Counted from the stretch's first letter, positions 50,651 to 63,169 are shown. The stretch: DNA of 64,000 nucleotides from Mixophyes australis (GCA_036250195.1 JAVHZZ010000011.1:49374811-49438810), one strand, 5' to 3'. A program made the numbers and translations. Notes: a model not told the origin generated them from the letters alone.

Positions 50651-53579
50651 CAGAATACCTCAATTAAAAACTACAGCTGTTTATAAAACTGGGGTTGACC
50701 TAACCTACACCACAGCCCAAGGAATTAACTGTCCCCAGTCTTGCATGTTGCACAGAGCAAAAAAAAAGTTTATTCAAAATAAGATAATGTACAGTTTATA
50801 CTTTTTAAATGAATTACCTATATATTCTGCCCACCACCTGTCAATCCTGCAGCATTAGATAGTTATCTCAGCTGGTATAGGCCACCACTGTGACTTTCCA
50901 AATTTAAGATGCACTGCAAAACAAGAAGCTAATATATTGCAAATAAACAGAACAACAGAACCACAACTGAAGGTAGAAGTTTGTCCTATATAGTACAAGT
51001 CTATATTCATAAGAAACATATAAAAACTATACATTTAGCATAAAAGCCAAATAGTTTTTACCATGACACCCAAAGCTACAGCTATTTCTTATTGCACAGT
51101 CTGAATGCATATTGTATGTTTTAAAAAAGTAAGTGTATAAATAGTTAAAGACCTAATCATGCTCTGTTTGCAGTCAAAAGAAAACTCCCTGAAACTGTGA
51201 GTTAGTATGTTGGGGAAAAAGACAAGTGTCAAAATAATGTCTCCAGGAATGCTAGTAATAATATTACACCATTTTTAGGAATACTTTCATATAATTTAAA
51301 ATATTTAGGATGCAGAACTTAACTCTTTGTGTGCTGGACATTTGAGCTGGCATATATAACTGCATACATGTATAGTGAAATGTACATACATGTATAGTGA
51401 AATGTTAGGTATAAAAAGTATCAATCAATGCCAAATGTCAATCATTAACATTTTTTAAATCTCAGTTCTCATATTCATATTCTTTAGAGATAACCTAGGA
51501 CAATTTGTGAGCACATAGCTTTTCAAATCTGAAATATGCATCTGTCCTGTTCCAATGAGAAACAAATCCTTTAAAGCAGACATAGGCAAACTGCTACTCT
51601 CCAGCTATCTTAGAAATACAAGAAGCATGGCCTTGTAGTTCCACAATAGCTATAGAGATTTCCAGGTTGTCTAAATTTCTGCAAGAGTCATAGAAACACA
51701 TTTGAAAGTATATTCTACAAAAACATGCAATTATACAAGTCTATTATACAAGTTTTCATTTATGCAAATTAAATCTCTAAATGTAATATTTTGTTGCTTA
51801 TATAATTAAAATTAATAGGACTATCACCAGTTTACAAACACCCAACTACTCTTTCCATTATAATTAACATTGTCTCAACTGCATTTTACTGTACATGAAA
51901 CCAGGTTGACAACTTAAATAAATCCAGTTCCATTTATTATTTAAACAATTAAAATCTGCTTATGTTAACATTAAATGACCTACAGCATACAGTATGTACA
52001 ATTTTCAGATACCATGCGAATATCAACAAAAAGTGATCCCATAGTTTAAACATAAACATTCATTGCAAATTTCGTGCTGCACTTCTGCTATATTGTAATC
52101 ATACATTTACAGATGTAATCTCTAAAATACTCTATTATATTCTACAGGAATGAGAATGAAAGAAAACTGTAAAGATACTATATACTGTACAATCTTACTC
52201 ATAATGTATAAATATTATAAAACATGGGATAGTGCTCACTGAGTGCCCACAAGCTGCGTATGAGTTGAAAACATACATACTTCAGTAAACAAATCAGTGG
52301 AATAGTGATCTGACTGTCCTGTAAGCAAACAGCATCTGGAAGTAAACAAGAAAATCCCTTTACTTTCAAACACAAATATTTGCACATTTGCAAGCTACTT
52401 CTGTCCACAATTAACTTGTTTAGTAATGACTACAATGTAAATTATCACTACATAGTTTATACATGTAAATAAATATATTTGTATTTGCATTATCAGTCAT
52501 GAAAATAGTTTTCAGCATACATAGATATCTGTGCATGTGTCATTAGTGTAAAAGAAGTCACAGCTGATAATAGCCTAGCATTGGTTTCAGGTAAACTGCG
52601 TACCTGGCCAGATTTAACTGTTAGACTGTACCGGTGTTACAGCTCTTGTCTCCTTTTCGCCAGCTTCTTGTTTCTGGAAATAAAAGTAATTCCTATGGCC
52701 CTTGCTCCAAGATGATATGTTGAGCGCGTATGATGATATAGAAAGGTACAGAGAGTAGAGCAAGAGTCCAGACTATTGCTATTGATTACGTTGATCTAAC
52801 AATCGTTTTGGGTAGTTGTTTTTTTGGGCTGTGAAATTAGAGTGGGGTTCTTTCCCTGAAATCTTACCTGCTTAAAAAAAGAAGTCAGATGAAAATGTCA
52901 ACTACTTGGACTAGTTTAATCTTCCTGACCAGAAATACTTTCATCTAAAGAACAGAAAAGAAAAACCCCTTTCACCTTTCCAAAAAAAAACAACTTGGCT
53001 ATTAAATTACAGAATTAGCATCTGTCTAAAACACTATACAAAAGAACCAGAGTTTGCATTTAAATTAGTAAGTCAGCTTTGCATAGAGGTCTTTTTGTTC
53101 ATGAACAATCTAGCAAATTGATTTTATCTGTTTTTTCCCCTTCCTTAATAAAAAGAAGAGTATAGAATGCTGAAATAGACAACTTAGTATATTTTCTTAA
53201 ATATCCCATTCATTATTTTCTCATTTTCCCCAGGATTGAATAAGTCGATATCATCTTGTAATTAAAGTGTACATTCAGCAGCCACACCTGTTTTGTTTCA
53301 ACACAATACTAATTAATATTACAAAATTAATACATTTTATAAACTTATAAAGTAAACAATATAATAAAAAATTGCTGCTCTGTTTTTGTACGCTGCAGGG
53401 AATTGTGATATTAGAAACCATTACAGTCACGGTTACGTAAGTAAACAAGGAAAATTGGCACATTAGGTTAGACAACCATTGTTATCTAATTATATGTATA
53501 CTATGATACATAACGTATAAATGCATAACTTCAATATTTTGATATAGAAAATAAATGCAACATTTTTGTTTGTCCGGTG

Positions 53580-53620
<41 letters not shown>

Positions 53621-53874
53621 CAGTAGAGGTAATGTTTACCAGTGACTCATCTAAACTGACTAATAACTGACTAATCATAAGATTTGGTATCTAAAGTCTG
53701 TAGTGTCAGATACAGTAACCTATTAAATGAACAAATAAAATGGTTTGCACAGAATAAATGCGGAAGTTGGACGAGCTAGATACTTTCTGAACACATATGA
53801 TTTATCATATGGTTGTTTGATTTCTAAAAAATATATTAAAGCATGGTTCTGACTCTAGTACCCACATTGTCTCC
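50651..53874. other. 5' flank of TECTA, AT-rich, no gene recognised
   Basis: I looked for exons of a neighbouring gene (in mammals TBCEL lies upstream of TECTA) and recognised none. The only structure is a (GA)n microsatellite at 53,583-53,612. Confidence 0.5.
53583..53612. repeat. (GA)n microsatellite
   Basis: About 14-15 uninterrupted GA dinucleotides. Confidence 0.97.
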
Positions 53875-54190
53875 TGTTGTTGTTAACCTTTATTTATCTA
53901 GTACCAACTTTTCTGCAGCGTTTTCAAGACAATATATAAATAAATGGTAAAAATAGTTTCCTGCCCAAGTGAGTTTATAGTCTAAATTCTCTACCAAACA
54001 CACATTAATATTAGCCTACCATTATGTTTTTGGATTGTGGGAGGAAACTTGAGTACCCAAAGGAAAAATGTAAACATGGATAGAGCATGCAAACTCAGAA
54101 GCATGCAACCTCATTGTTCAGAATGGAACCCATTATCCCAGCGTTGCGAGACAGTATTGCTAACCATTCTGTCATTGTGCTGCCCAGATG
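53875..54190 (+). repeat. Dispersed LINE-like repeat, copy 4
   Basis: Blocks ctttatttatctagtaccaa, tgggaggaaacttgagtacc, acatggatagagcatgcaaa, actc and cagcgttgcgagacagtatt line up with copy 3 at 50,295-50,650. It ends tgtgctgccc. Confidence 0.65.
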
Positions 54191-54292
54191 CAATTGCCTA
54201 AAATTCCTGTCTGCAATACAGTATTGTTCAGTTGTATATGTTCAATAATCTAGTGTCATGATTTTACCGTGCCAAATAATTATATGCCTGCT

Positions 54293-54726
54293 CAGGCCCG
54301 GCGCTCCCATTAGGCAAGGTTAGGCACTCGCCTAGGGCGCCAGGCTCTGGAGGGCGCCACAGATTAAAAATTTCTTTAAAACTGTGCGGCGACCGCTGAC
54401 CATACGTTTCACGGCAGCCGCACAGCTTCAGATACATCCACAGGGAGGGGGAGAGGGACTATTGGTCATCACCAACGCCGCCTCTCTGCTCCGTCTCCTC
54501 CCCTCCACTCACTGACTGTCGGGCCGTGACATCATCATCATGGCCCGACAGTGTCAGTGAGTGGAGGGGAGCAGATGGAGCAGAGAGGAGGCAAGTTAAG
54601 GTAAGAAAAGACGGGGGGGGGGGGGGGTTGCGCCGATTTTGAAAATGGGGCGGGGGGCGCGGGGCGGGGGGGGGCGCCAATTTTGAAAATGTGCCTAGGG
54701 CGCCAAGGACCCTAGCACCGGCCCTG
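54293..54726. mobile_element. Non-autonomous hAT, 434 bp
   Basis: Ends caggcccggcgct and agcaccggccctg, with flanks tgcctgct (54285-54292) and tgcctact (54727-54734), an 8-bp duplication with one change. Near its centre a palindrome (ccactcactgac, tgtcgggcc and complements, about 54,504-54,565) surrounds catcatcatcat; G-rich runs follow at about 54,612-54,675. Confidence 0.85.
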
Positions 54727-54734
54727 TGCCTACT

Positions 54735-55289
54735 GTCACTTTCAGAAAATGTCACCATGTAATCCTTAATATTTCTGTCCTGTGAATCGAATTAATAAGC
54801 TATACATGCAAAATATATTAAATATTACATTGACTACTTGCCTTTTCCAGTGTCATGCAATGGAGATATTTTTTTTTTGATACATAAATAATTAATAAAA
54901 AACAATAAAAGGATGGATATACAGTCAGAAATTGTACAAGAAAATTTTAGCGACCAAAAATTTGATCTCCTTAAAGTACTCTATGAAAACCCTAACAATT
55001 AATCCTTAATCAGTTGAGCACAGACATGAATAAATGTTAAAACCCCTGGAAGGTAAATAGTGTCCTTCCTTCATTGTCTTTGAAAAACTTGCCAAGCAAT
55101 GGGGTGAAATATTGGGGCTGCCATCGAGTGCTTCAAGGAAATTAAATTATCTGTATATATAATTTGCTTACTTCCTCCTCAGACTATAACAGCCCTAACA
55201 AATGGGATGTACTGAAGCAATAACACAGGGTGGGTCCAAGAAATCAAGCAAACACTGATCAATCCATGAATATAAAATACTTATTAAGC
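54735..55289. other. 5' flank stretch, nothing recognised
   Basis: AT-rich sequence between the hAT and the DIRS relic, without a coding signal. Confidence 0.5.
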
Positions 55290-56219
55290 AATGGCTTCAA
55301 TAAATTTTGTTCTAAACTGAGCTGAAGCTACAACAACTAGAAGGTAACTTCTGGAGATGATATGAACGATGACCAGCCTGCTGCTTTGCTTAGGTCATTT
55401 ACTGACACTTGAGCACTGTGTTCCCAAGAGGTTGCCACTGCCCTTATAGAAAGCGCCCTCAGTATTTTTGGCACCTCACATCTGTTCCTCTCCTAAGCCT
55501 GTGTAATAACATTTCAAATCCATCTGGCAAGAGTGTCTTTGGATGTAGCTTGCCTTTGACGTGACCTTCAGGATGTAGAAAGAGATGATCCGTCCTTCTG
55601 AAATCCTTTGTCCTTCGAAAGATGCACAGAAATTCTCTGATCAGGTCTAGAGTATGTAATATTGTCTCATTTTGATTAGATGGCTTTGAAAAAATGGACA
55701 GAAGTACAATTTATTGATTGTATGTAATGTGGAAACTACCTAGGCAAGAAAGGAAAGATTTGTTAATAGAACTACTCTAGCACTAATCAGGGTACATGTT
55801 AAAATTGGTTAATTGCACCATAAAGTTTTCAGGTCTCCCATTCTTCTAGCAGATAGGATAAGCACTGAGAATAGTACCTTAAATGTTAGCCATTCAAGTG
55901 AAACTTCCTGTAATGGTTCATATGGTTCTGATATTAGAGCTTCCAAAACCAGATTTCTCCACCAACTGTTGAAACACTTCTTTGTGTTGAAATACCTCTG
56001 TCATATCGGTACCTCTCTGTCAGATTATGGATGCCACTACCATACAATAGTATGAAAATATCTTGAGATGTTTGTGTTGTAACTGAGGCAGTAAATGCTG
56101 TATTGCATGACACATTGTCCTTGCATCCAGAATGTTATGAGGTGTATTTGCCTTTCCAAGCCATGCTTCATGTACTACTTCTGTGTGTAGATGAACACAC
56201 CAATCATTGGAGCACAGAC

Positions 56220-56447
56220 ATGCTCCAATTTACTAATCATTTCCTCTTTCATTTTCTCATTCCTTTGTTCGGTCTGTCTGGGTAAGTGCAAACAGGCTTC
56301 TCTGTCTTTCAGACAGGACACATGTCTTTCCAGAACAGATTTGTAATGTACTAAAGCCTCATCTAGTTTATCAGTCTTCTCATATAATTCAGCTCTCCTC
56401 AGTAAGGCGCGGATGTAGTCAGGATTTAACTCGATTGCTTTAGTGAC
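56220..56447 (-). pseudogene. TTC1: Fragment of TTC1 (tetratricopeptide repeat protein 1), 76 codons
   Basis: The minus strand is open for 76 codons: VTKAIELNPDYIRALLRRAE, then LYEKTDKLDEALVHYKSVLE, DREACLHLPRQTEQRNEKMK and EEMISKLEH. This closely follows the last TPR repeat and the C-terminal helix I recall for vertebrate TTC1 (ELNPSYIRAILRRAELYEKT; LPKQIEERNERLKEEM). The codon run is intact but has no start, and both flanks are unrelated. It lies between gag and recombinase pieces of a DIRS relic on the same strand. Most likely a retroposed or transposon-captured fragment; it is not a functional gene. Confidence 0.87.
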
Positions 56448-56453
56448 ATTATC

Positions 56454-56924
56454 TCAGTTTACTCTGGTTCTGAGAGGGATACTCCCCTTACCTTTAATGT
56501 TGCTTTCTGCCACCAGTTGAGAGACTCCCTTGTGATCTCTGTCGGTCTTATAATATAATCCAGAGAGTCTGGACTGTGTTCTCACTGATCGAGTACCTCT
56601 AGCTGAAGATTCCTCATGTGCCATGCTGCTCATAGAAGTATCCCTATGGTTGAGGAAAACATCCCTAATCACTTGAGATAATTCCTTAATGAAGATTGTT
56701 GCTGAAACTGAATTTGATTAGTCGGGTCTTTCTTTTGACACTGATGCTTTGTTTTTTGCTGTTTCCAATTGTATTCCCAGAAATTGCAACTGTTGAGAAT
56801 CTAAAAGATCACTCTTTGTAAACATGGGACCGGAATCTGGATTGTACTTACTGGACCTGCCATCTATCATTCTTCCTGTGATGCTCCACTTTTGTCTTCC
56901 GAGTTCCCTAGTGACTGCTGTCAT
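56454..56924 (-). other. Unidentified open pieces within the DIRS relic
   Basis: Two adjoining open pieces encode SSKYNPDSGPMFTKSDLLDS with QLQFLGIQLETAKNKASVS, and SSARGTRSVRTQSRLSGLYY with DRDHKGVSQLVAESN. They do not match TTC1. They may be DIRS gag sequence or another insertion; I cannot decide. Confidence 0.35.
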
Positions 56925-57914
56925 CTGAAAACTGATTACACCAGGGCACCAGTTTCTATTGGGTGTAACTATTTAAACACAGCCTTGTGCACTAATTGCT
57001 GGTGATTCTCTAGCTCCCAAGAGCTTACATATTTGTATTTGTGACCTTGGCTTGTTACTGATCATGCTTCTGTGAGCTGAATTGACTATAGCGCTCTATG
57101 TTTCTTGATTCTTGACCCCCAGCTTGTCCTGATCAACCTTACCGTCCTCCATATTGGTTTCTTCCTGCAATAACCGTTTTCCAGACCATGACTAATCAGA
57201 CCCTTCTGCTTGCACCAGCTAGTCACATCAAGGGGCATATTAGAGGGTAGTGACCTGCAGACTTTCCACAGTAAATCTCAAACCTCCTTGCGACGGTCCT
57301 TGATTTCACAAGAACACTTTTCCTAGGTACCACTCAAACCTCTATCTTGTACCTTGTTTGTAAATATCCTGAGCCCAGAGATCTTGTGTAGTGAATGACC
57401 AGACCTCCGCATACCTCGCAATCTTGCAAACCACCAGGCCTGCTAGGGTTTGTGTAAGTTAGGAGTCATTGTGAATTTCTTGTTTTCGTTTTTTCCCTTT
57501 CCTCTGAAGGAATTAAAATGCCACCTGGATACATTTGCCATATACTGTCTAACACACTGTTTGCTAGGAGAATAGTTTCGAGCCTTTTAAAATGCTGTTT
57601 TGAATATTAAGCAATAATTGTTCGTCTACAATCTAGTGGAAAATTTAGCTTCTGTAACCTTCTGAATTCAGTTTGTCACCTAAAACAAAATCACCTGGAA
57701 AAGGAAGTGTAGCAAGCAATTTTTGGACTGCTGATATGCATCCCAGGGATGCAGTCTTTGAGCTCTCCTAGCCACCACTGCTGAAGCTACACTTCTGGCA
57801 GAACACAAGTTCATATCCAGTGATTCCTCACAAAGAAAATCAATTCCTAATTTCATGGTTTCCATATTGTTTAAAAAGTGTCTACTTTCTTTTTCTTGAA
57901 TGTCCTTATACAGA

Positions 57915-58697
57915 TGTTAGGTCCGTCTGATCACGGAGATTGCTCCGGCGCTATACTTCCGGGTAGCGCTTCCGCGATCACGTGACCTGAGAGGCGGGGA
58001 ATTCAAACTTCCCCAGTATTTAGTCTTCACTCTGACACTCTCCGGTGTCAGAGCAACAAGTGTACTTAGCGTCTGGCTGCTCCTGATCCCTGTGCTTTCC
58101 CTGTGCACTTCTTCTTGTGAATACTGGCTGATCTTCTGTGTACCGACCCGGCTTGTCTAATTAACCCTGCATCTGCAGAACCCCTGGCAACACGAACTGG
58201 CTGACCTTCTGTGTACTGACCTGGCTTGTCTATTTAACCCTGCATCTGTTGAACCCCTGGCAACACACACTGGCTGACCATCTGTGTACCGAACCGGCTT
58301 CTCTGATTAACCCTGCATCTGCTGAACCCCTGGCAACACGCACTGGCTGACCTTCAGTGTACCGACCCGGCTACAGTTCCTGACTCCTCTCCTGTTTACC
58401 ACCTCGTGCCTCTCTACTAGACAGCAAGGTACGTCTGGCTTCCTACTTCTTACAGTTAAGCTGTTTAATATCCAGCTAGACGAGGCCTTTTACTGCTTCC
58501 TGGAACCGTTCACCCTCCAACTACCTGTCTACCACGCCGGTGGGCTAACCTAGGGGCCATGACCTGCGGGCCTCCGGCAGCTAAAACCATCCCGCCTTGC
58601 GGCAGTTCTTGTAGAAGACCGGGGGTCCGTTAGACTCTGCGCCCTGGGAAGGCCAGTGTCAATACCGGTTGGTAGTTGTCTCCAGTGAGACGTAACA
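57915..58697 (+). mobile_element. Solo Ty3/gypsy LTR, 783 bp, inside the DIRS relic
   Basis: It begins tgttaggtccg and ends gagacgtaaca, flanked by a perfect 5-bp duplication acaga (57910-57914 and 58698-58702). About four copies of a 73-bp internal repeat lie at 58,140-58,375 (taccgacccggcttgtct, ttaaccctgcatctg, aacccctggcaacac). The family resemblance to the LTR at 37789-39291 is clear in taccgacccggcttgtct and in the gttagactctgcgcc region. Without it, DIRS gag reading continues across the empty site. Confidence 0.92.
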
Positions 58698-59229
58698 ACA
58701 GATTGCCCTACCTGATTCTGAGTGCCCAGGAGATAAAAGTCATGGCTATTCCAGGTTTAATTGAGCAGTTATGAAGCTTTTTAAACATTTCTCTATTGTT
58801 TTATCCATTGAGACTCTGAATGGACCTCCATTTTCTAAAGGGATAGCAGTATTTTCCAAAAGACAGACTACTGCCTAGTGGTTTTGGTTTCATGTAAGGG
58901 ATACATTCTATGCAATCTTTTAAATTTTGATTGCCACTTTTCCAATTGATCTCATTCCTTGTCTAATCACCCTGTGCATTATAAACACTCTACATTTGTG
59001 CTGTTTATGTCCAAAAAAGGCATTTTGGTCGTCAATATTCTGTATTCCCATAGTCTTAGTCATATGTCAAATCAGTACATCCACCATTTCATGGTTAAAT
59101 ATCCTGGGTTCCACTTTAATCTCCCCTTCATCATTACAAGATGAGTCTTCCACAAAAACTAATCCATAGTTCAGGGATTGACAACCTTTTACTACCAGCT
59201 AAAATCTAGTCAAGCCCCGGTGCACCAGT

Positions 59230-59269
59230 TGTGTGTGCGTGTGTTTGTGTGTGTGTATATATATGTATA

Positions 59270-59302
<33 letters not shown>
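59230..59302. repeat. (TG)n/(TA)n compound microsatellite
   Basis: gtgtgtgcgtgtgtttgtgt followed by tatatatatg repeats and about 12 TA dinucleotides. Confidence 0.95.
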
Positions 59303-59374
59303 GTTATAATGCTAATATCACAATATTAATAGTAATGGGACCAGGATATAATTGTTACAACACACAGTTGTGCC

Positions 59375-59789
59375 CCATATAGCCACTTACAAGTGCCCCC
59401 AATACATAGTATGTCACTTACATGTGCCCCCAATAGATAGTATGCCACTTACATGTGCCCCCAATACATAGTATGCCACTTACACGTGCCCCAAAAGATA
59501 GTGTGCCACTTACACGTGCCCCCAATACATAGTATGCCACTTACATGTGCCCCAATACATAGTATGCCACTTACATGTGCCCCCGATAGATAATATGCCA
59601 CTTACATGTGTCCCCAATAGATAGTATTGTCACTTACATGTGCCCCCAATAAATAGTATGCCACTTACATGTGCCCCCAATAGATAGTATGCCACTTACA
59701 TGTGCCCCCAATAGATACTATGTAACTTACATGTGCCCCCAATAGATAGTATGCCACTTACATGTGTCCCCAATAGATAGTATGCCACT
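59375..59789. repeat. Minisatellite, 31-bp unit, left part, about 13 copies
   Basis: The unit is gtgcccccaatagatagtat followed by gccacttacat. The array is interrupted by the MITE at 59792-60323 and resumes at 60327-60440. Confidence 0.95.
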
Positions 59790-59791
59790 TA

Positions 59792-60323
59792 TACCGCTTT
59801 CATACTGCCGCCCCGGCAATATCCCAGGTTTTTCAAGCCGGGTTTTTGCCGGGGCTCGGAGCGTCCCAGCTCAGAAACACGATTAATACTGCACCTCGAA
59901 CCCGGGAATTTCCCGGGTTGACCCCATTCATACTGCACAAGTCTGTGCCCTGGCAATTTGTGGGAGTCATCACCAGAGCAGTTTTCATTGGCTGAAAAAT
60001 GGTGATGTCATCCACCATTTCTCCTAAACTCCTTCTCGAATCTTCCACGGGCTCCCACCGATGACATCATCCTCCAGAGACAAGCACACAGCCAATCAGC
60101 TTGTTTTCTGTGCAACCCGGGTTGAAAAACCCGGGTTGCACCATTCATAGTGCAGGCAACCCGGGTCCGACCCGGGAATTACCCCTCGATAAATCCCGGG
60201 TTGAAGACCCGGGTTTTTAGACCCGGGATTTTTGACTTGTACCATTCATACTGCACCAAGACCCGGGTCGTTTGAGCTCGCCCCGGCAAAAACCCGGGAT
60301 TTTGGTGCAGTATGAATGGGGTA
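59792..60323. mobile_element. Harbinger-like MITE, 532 bp, inserted in the minisatellite
   Basis: Terminal repeats taccgctttcatactgc and its near-complement gcagtatgaatggggta, flanked by TTA (59789-59791 and 60324-60326), a TWA duplication as in PIF/Harbinger. The interior is rich in cccgggtt blocks in both orientations. No coding capacity. Confidence 0.9.
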
Positions 60324-60326
60324 TTA

Positions 60327-60440
60327 CATGTGCCCCCAATACATAATATGCCACTTACACGTGGCTCCAATAGATAGTATGCCACTTACGCGTTCCCCCA
60401 TTACATAGTATGCCAGTTACATGTGCCCCTAATAGATAGT
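60327..60440. repeat. Minisatellite, 31-bp unit, right part
   Basis: It continues the array at 59375-59789 after the MITE: acatgtgcccccaatacata, then tgccacttacacgtgg. Copies here are more diverged. Confidence 0.9.
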
Positions 60441-61689
60441 ATGCTTCATGCTTACATTTGGAGTCTTCCGTTCCAGAGCTGGGAGCTGCTTTACTAAAGC
60501 AGCCAATGATAGCCCAAACTGTGTTGCTGCACATGCGCAGTAGCTCCGTTTCGGCCATCCTCAGCGGCTTTAGTGAAGCAACTACGGAGCGACACGTGCT
60601 AGACAAAAGTGGAATTGCTGCCATAGATCCACACATCTGAGACCTGGGCCATTAATCCCTTGACCTGCTTGTAGCTCCTATTTTGATACAAAACATTTCA
60701 TCATCCAGGTTATCAACTTATTATATTGTTCTGTGGGTTGCACTGAAGTTTCTCTATGAGGAATATAGTCCACACATAAAGCCTCTTTATACTCAAGAGG
60801 TAACTCCTTATCACTGGTAGTAGTCATATTTCCAACGCTCAATCTGTTGACTCTTTTCCTGTCAACACCAAAATGGTGACAAGGTAAGTGTCATATTCAT
60901 TCTGCCCACATCATTAAAATGTAGACATTGTGACTGTTAACAGTAGTAATGTCGATAGTCACAATGTCAACATTAAACAAGTAATGCCGGTGGCACAAAA
61001 CAGTTATATAACAGTTATAAAAAAAAATGCAAGCACTAATAAAGCTTAAAACTACCACCACCTACCAAAACACATGAAAACTTGTGCTGGCAGCCGGGAC
61101 ACCCAGCATTGAGAAACCACAAGTGCCAGCGATCTGTAGTGCAGCACTTGTGTGGTCTATCAGACCCTATCTCTTCTCTTTCTTTTCCTCTCTGTCTGCA
61201 GTTCTGTTTGTGTGCCTCAGCCCCCTCTTTTATGTGTCTGTGCATCTCTCATCGTGTGTTTCTGACTTCTGTGTCTGTCTTTAATTATTGGCAACTTTTT
61301 TCCCCTGTGTTTCTTTGTCCACCCTTTGTTTTATCTATCTCCCCACCTTCTATGCCCCAACACCCAATTTTTCCCTATGCCCCTCATGTCTACCCCATTT
61401 CCCCTCTTTTCCTCTTACCTGGTGCTGCCGATCGGAAGAAACATAGGCAAACTTAAGGATGGCAGGTAAGCACAAATATCTAATTTGAATCATATATGCA
61501 TACATTAATGAGCCGCAAAGTGTCTTGCGGACATACTTGGAAACACTTTGTGGCAGAGATTTTTACCGTGATTGGCTGCAATATGCAATGTCTGCGTGCC
61601 ACATTGCTGGCAGATAAATTCCCCCTATGATATTCATCACGCTCATAACCCCATTAGCACATGCACTTTTTAAACAGGGATTCCTCTTT
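60441..61689. other. 5' flank stretch, no gene recognised
   Basis: A block at 60,460-60,610 has imperfect inverted halves (gctttactaaagcagcc, cggctttagtgaagcaac) and may be a MITE core. The CT-rich stretch at 61,140-61,420 encodes nothing recognisable. Confidence 0.35.
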
Positions 61690-62350
61690 AAAGTTGCATT
61701 TACTAAAGGGCAGATTTATTAATGGACGAACAGTTCTATTACCATTGAAAATGTGAGTTTTTCGCCAGCAATAGAGCTTTTTTCATTTATCAATGGTTTA
61801 TTGCCAGTGATAACTCGCCAGCTTTCACAAGTGAAGGCTTTCCCTGTGAATGTAACTTTAATTTTACTTACAGAACCACAATACCTGTTCTGTTATTGCC
61901 ATCTTATGATAGCGATAAGAGATTCAAATCATTTAAAAAAAAATGCTTTATTCTTTGAGTAAAGGATTTTTATTGTAGTAAGGTTTTTACGTATTTTTTT
62001 AAATACATTTTTTATTTTCAAACTTTTAAAAAAATGAAATTCCAAATATGACAAGCTGGCTCACGCATGCACACATCTGCAAAGACTGGCCTAATGAAGT
62101 GGTAAGTGAAGCCTTGCCATTATTGGCCAACATCGCAATTGCAGCAGATTAGCTGTTGCATTGATAAATATTAGTGATAAGGGATTATTTGTTTTGCCGC
62201 AATAAGTGACATTGAAAACATTTTTACATATTGCCATGAAGGCTCTGTTTATGATAGATAGGCACCTGTATCTTTGAATTAGATCTCTATTGCTTTTTAC
62301 AGAAATAAAATTCATCAATCACCCTGGCCATTTGATAATGCTAGCTTAGA
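61690..62350. repeat. Dispersed repeat shared with 29,640-29,700
   Basis: gtggtaagtgaagccttgcc and ttggccaacatcgc at about 62,100 match 29,640-29,700. The start gggcagatttattaatgg resembles the ggg...agatttact ends of the Harbinger-like MITEs here, but a matching right end was not identified. Confidence 0.4.
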
Positions 62351-62589
62351 CTAGCCTTATCGATATTATGCTGCAATTAAAATACAAATATTCAGCAAAC
62401 ATTTTTTTTTTAATGTAGTTCTTGTGACAGGGGTCTTCTTTAATATAGTGAGAGTCCTTAAAATATCAGACTTGTATTTACATAGAGTTTTTACTTTGTA
62501 TAGCAATACAAACTTCCCACATGGCTGGACTCCACTCCCCTGCACTGTTCCCGAGAAGCTACAGCGGAGAAGCAGACAGGCCAGAAAAC

Positions 62590-62776
62590 CAGCTTTTAGA
62601 TTTTAGAATGTAAGCTCTCTAATAAGCAGGGTCCTCCATACCCTTTGTTTTCATGTCTCCATTCATTTTGTCTACCTTGTCTGTTCTTGTTTTACGTATG
62701 TCCTGTGTTATGTATGTCCTTGTCTTCCCTACTGTACGGTGCTGCGGAGCACTGTGGCGCCTTACAAATCTACGAC

Positions 62777-62810
<34 letters not shown>

Positions 62811-62813
62811 TAA
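62590..62813 (+). repeat. LINE-like 3' end with (AAT)n tail
   Basis: It contains ttttagaatgtaagctctct, gtacggtgctgcggagcact and tggcgccttacaaat, then an AAT tail of about 11 units (62,778-62,811). Same family as the antisense copy at 44,575-45,065. Confidence 0.65.
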
Positions 62814-62953
62814 TAAATCTTTTATCAGTGCCTCTGGCTCTTCAGTGTTGTGGAACTACAAAGCACAGCATGTATACCAGAGGGCAAGCTGGAACTTGTT
62901 GTTAAAAAAAACTGGAGAGCCACAGGTTACACTGTATATGACCATCTTAATAC

Positions 62954-63169
62954 CATACCTCCCAACATCCAAGTCCCCGGTAGAGGTACAGGGGGCCTGG
63001 TCACTCCTCCAGAAGGCTGCCTAAGGCTGTAAAGCGTTAGGCTACCCATTATCAATCTCCCTTCCCCTACATTCCCACCCACAGGACAAACATGTCTCCG
63101 GGTGGGACAAAGGGACAGTACCTTAAACTCGGGACTGCCCAGCTGATATTGGGGCGGTTGGGAGGTATG
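62954..63169. mobile_element. Non-autonomous DNA transposon, 216 bp
   Basis: Ends catacctcccaac and gttgggaggtatg are perfect inverted repeats. Flanking taatac (62948-62953 and 63170-63175) is a perfect 6-bp duplication. Non-coding; superfamily not assigned. Confidence 0.85.

Larger units (their letters stand above)
55290..59190 (-). pseudogene. DIRS-type retrotransposon relic (gag to tyrosine recombinase)
   Basis: Pieces occur in DIRS order on the minus strand. Gag-like parts: EGEIKVEPRIFNHEMVDVL near 59,100, PLENGGPFRVSMDKTIEKCL near 58,800, and SVASAVVARRAQRLHPWDAY at about 57,750. Tyrosine recombinase parts: LVLEALISEPYEPLQEVSLE and LFSVLILSARRMGDLKTL at about 55,820-55,953 (SARR holds the first catalytic arginine of the family), then KLHPKTLLPDGF and a SWEHSAQVSVNDLSKAAGWS-like block at 55,350-55,560. 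Reverse transcriptase is mostly lost or unrecognisable. Many stops and shifts. A TTC1-like fragment (56220-56447) and a solo LTR (57915-58697) lie inside. DIRS elements move by tyrosine recombinase rather than a DDE integrase. Confidence 0.8.

Noticed and set aside
54459..54758. Minus-strand 99-codon proline-rich frame
   Set aside because: Lies inside the non-autonomous hAT at 54293-54726; composition comes from the G-rich runs.
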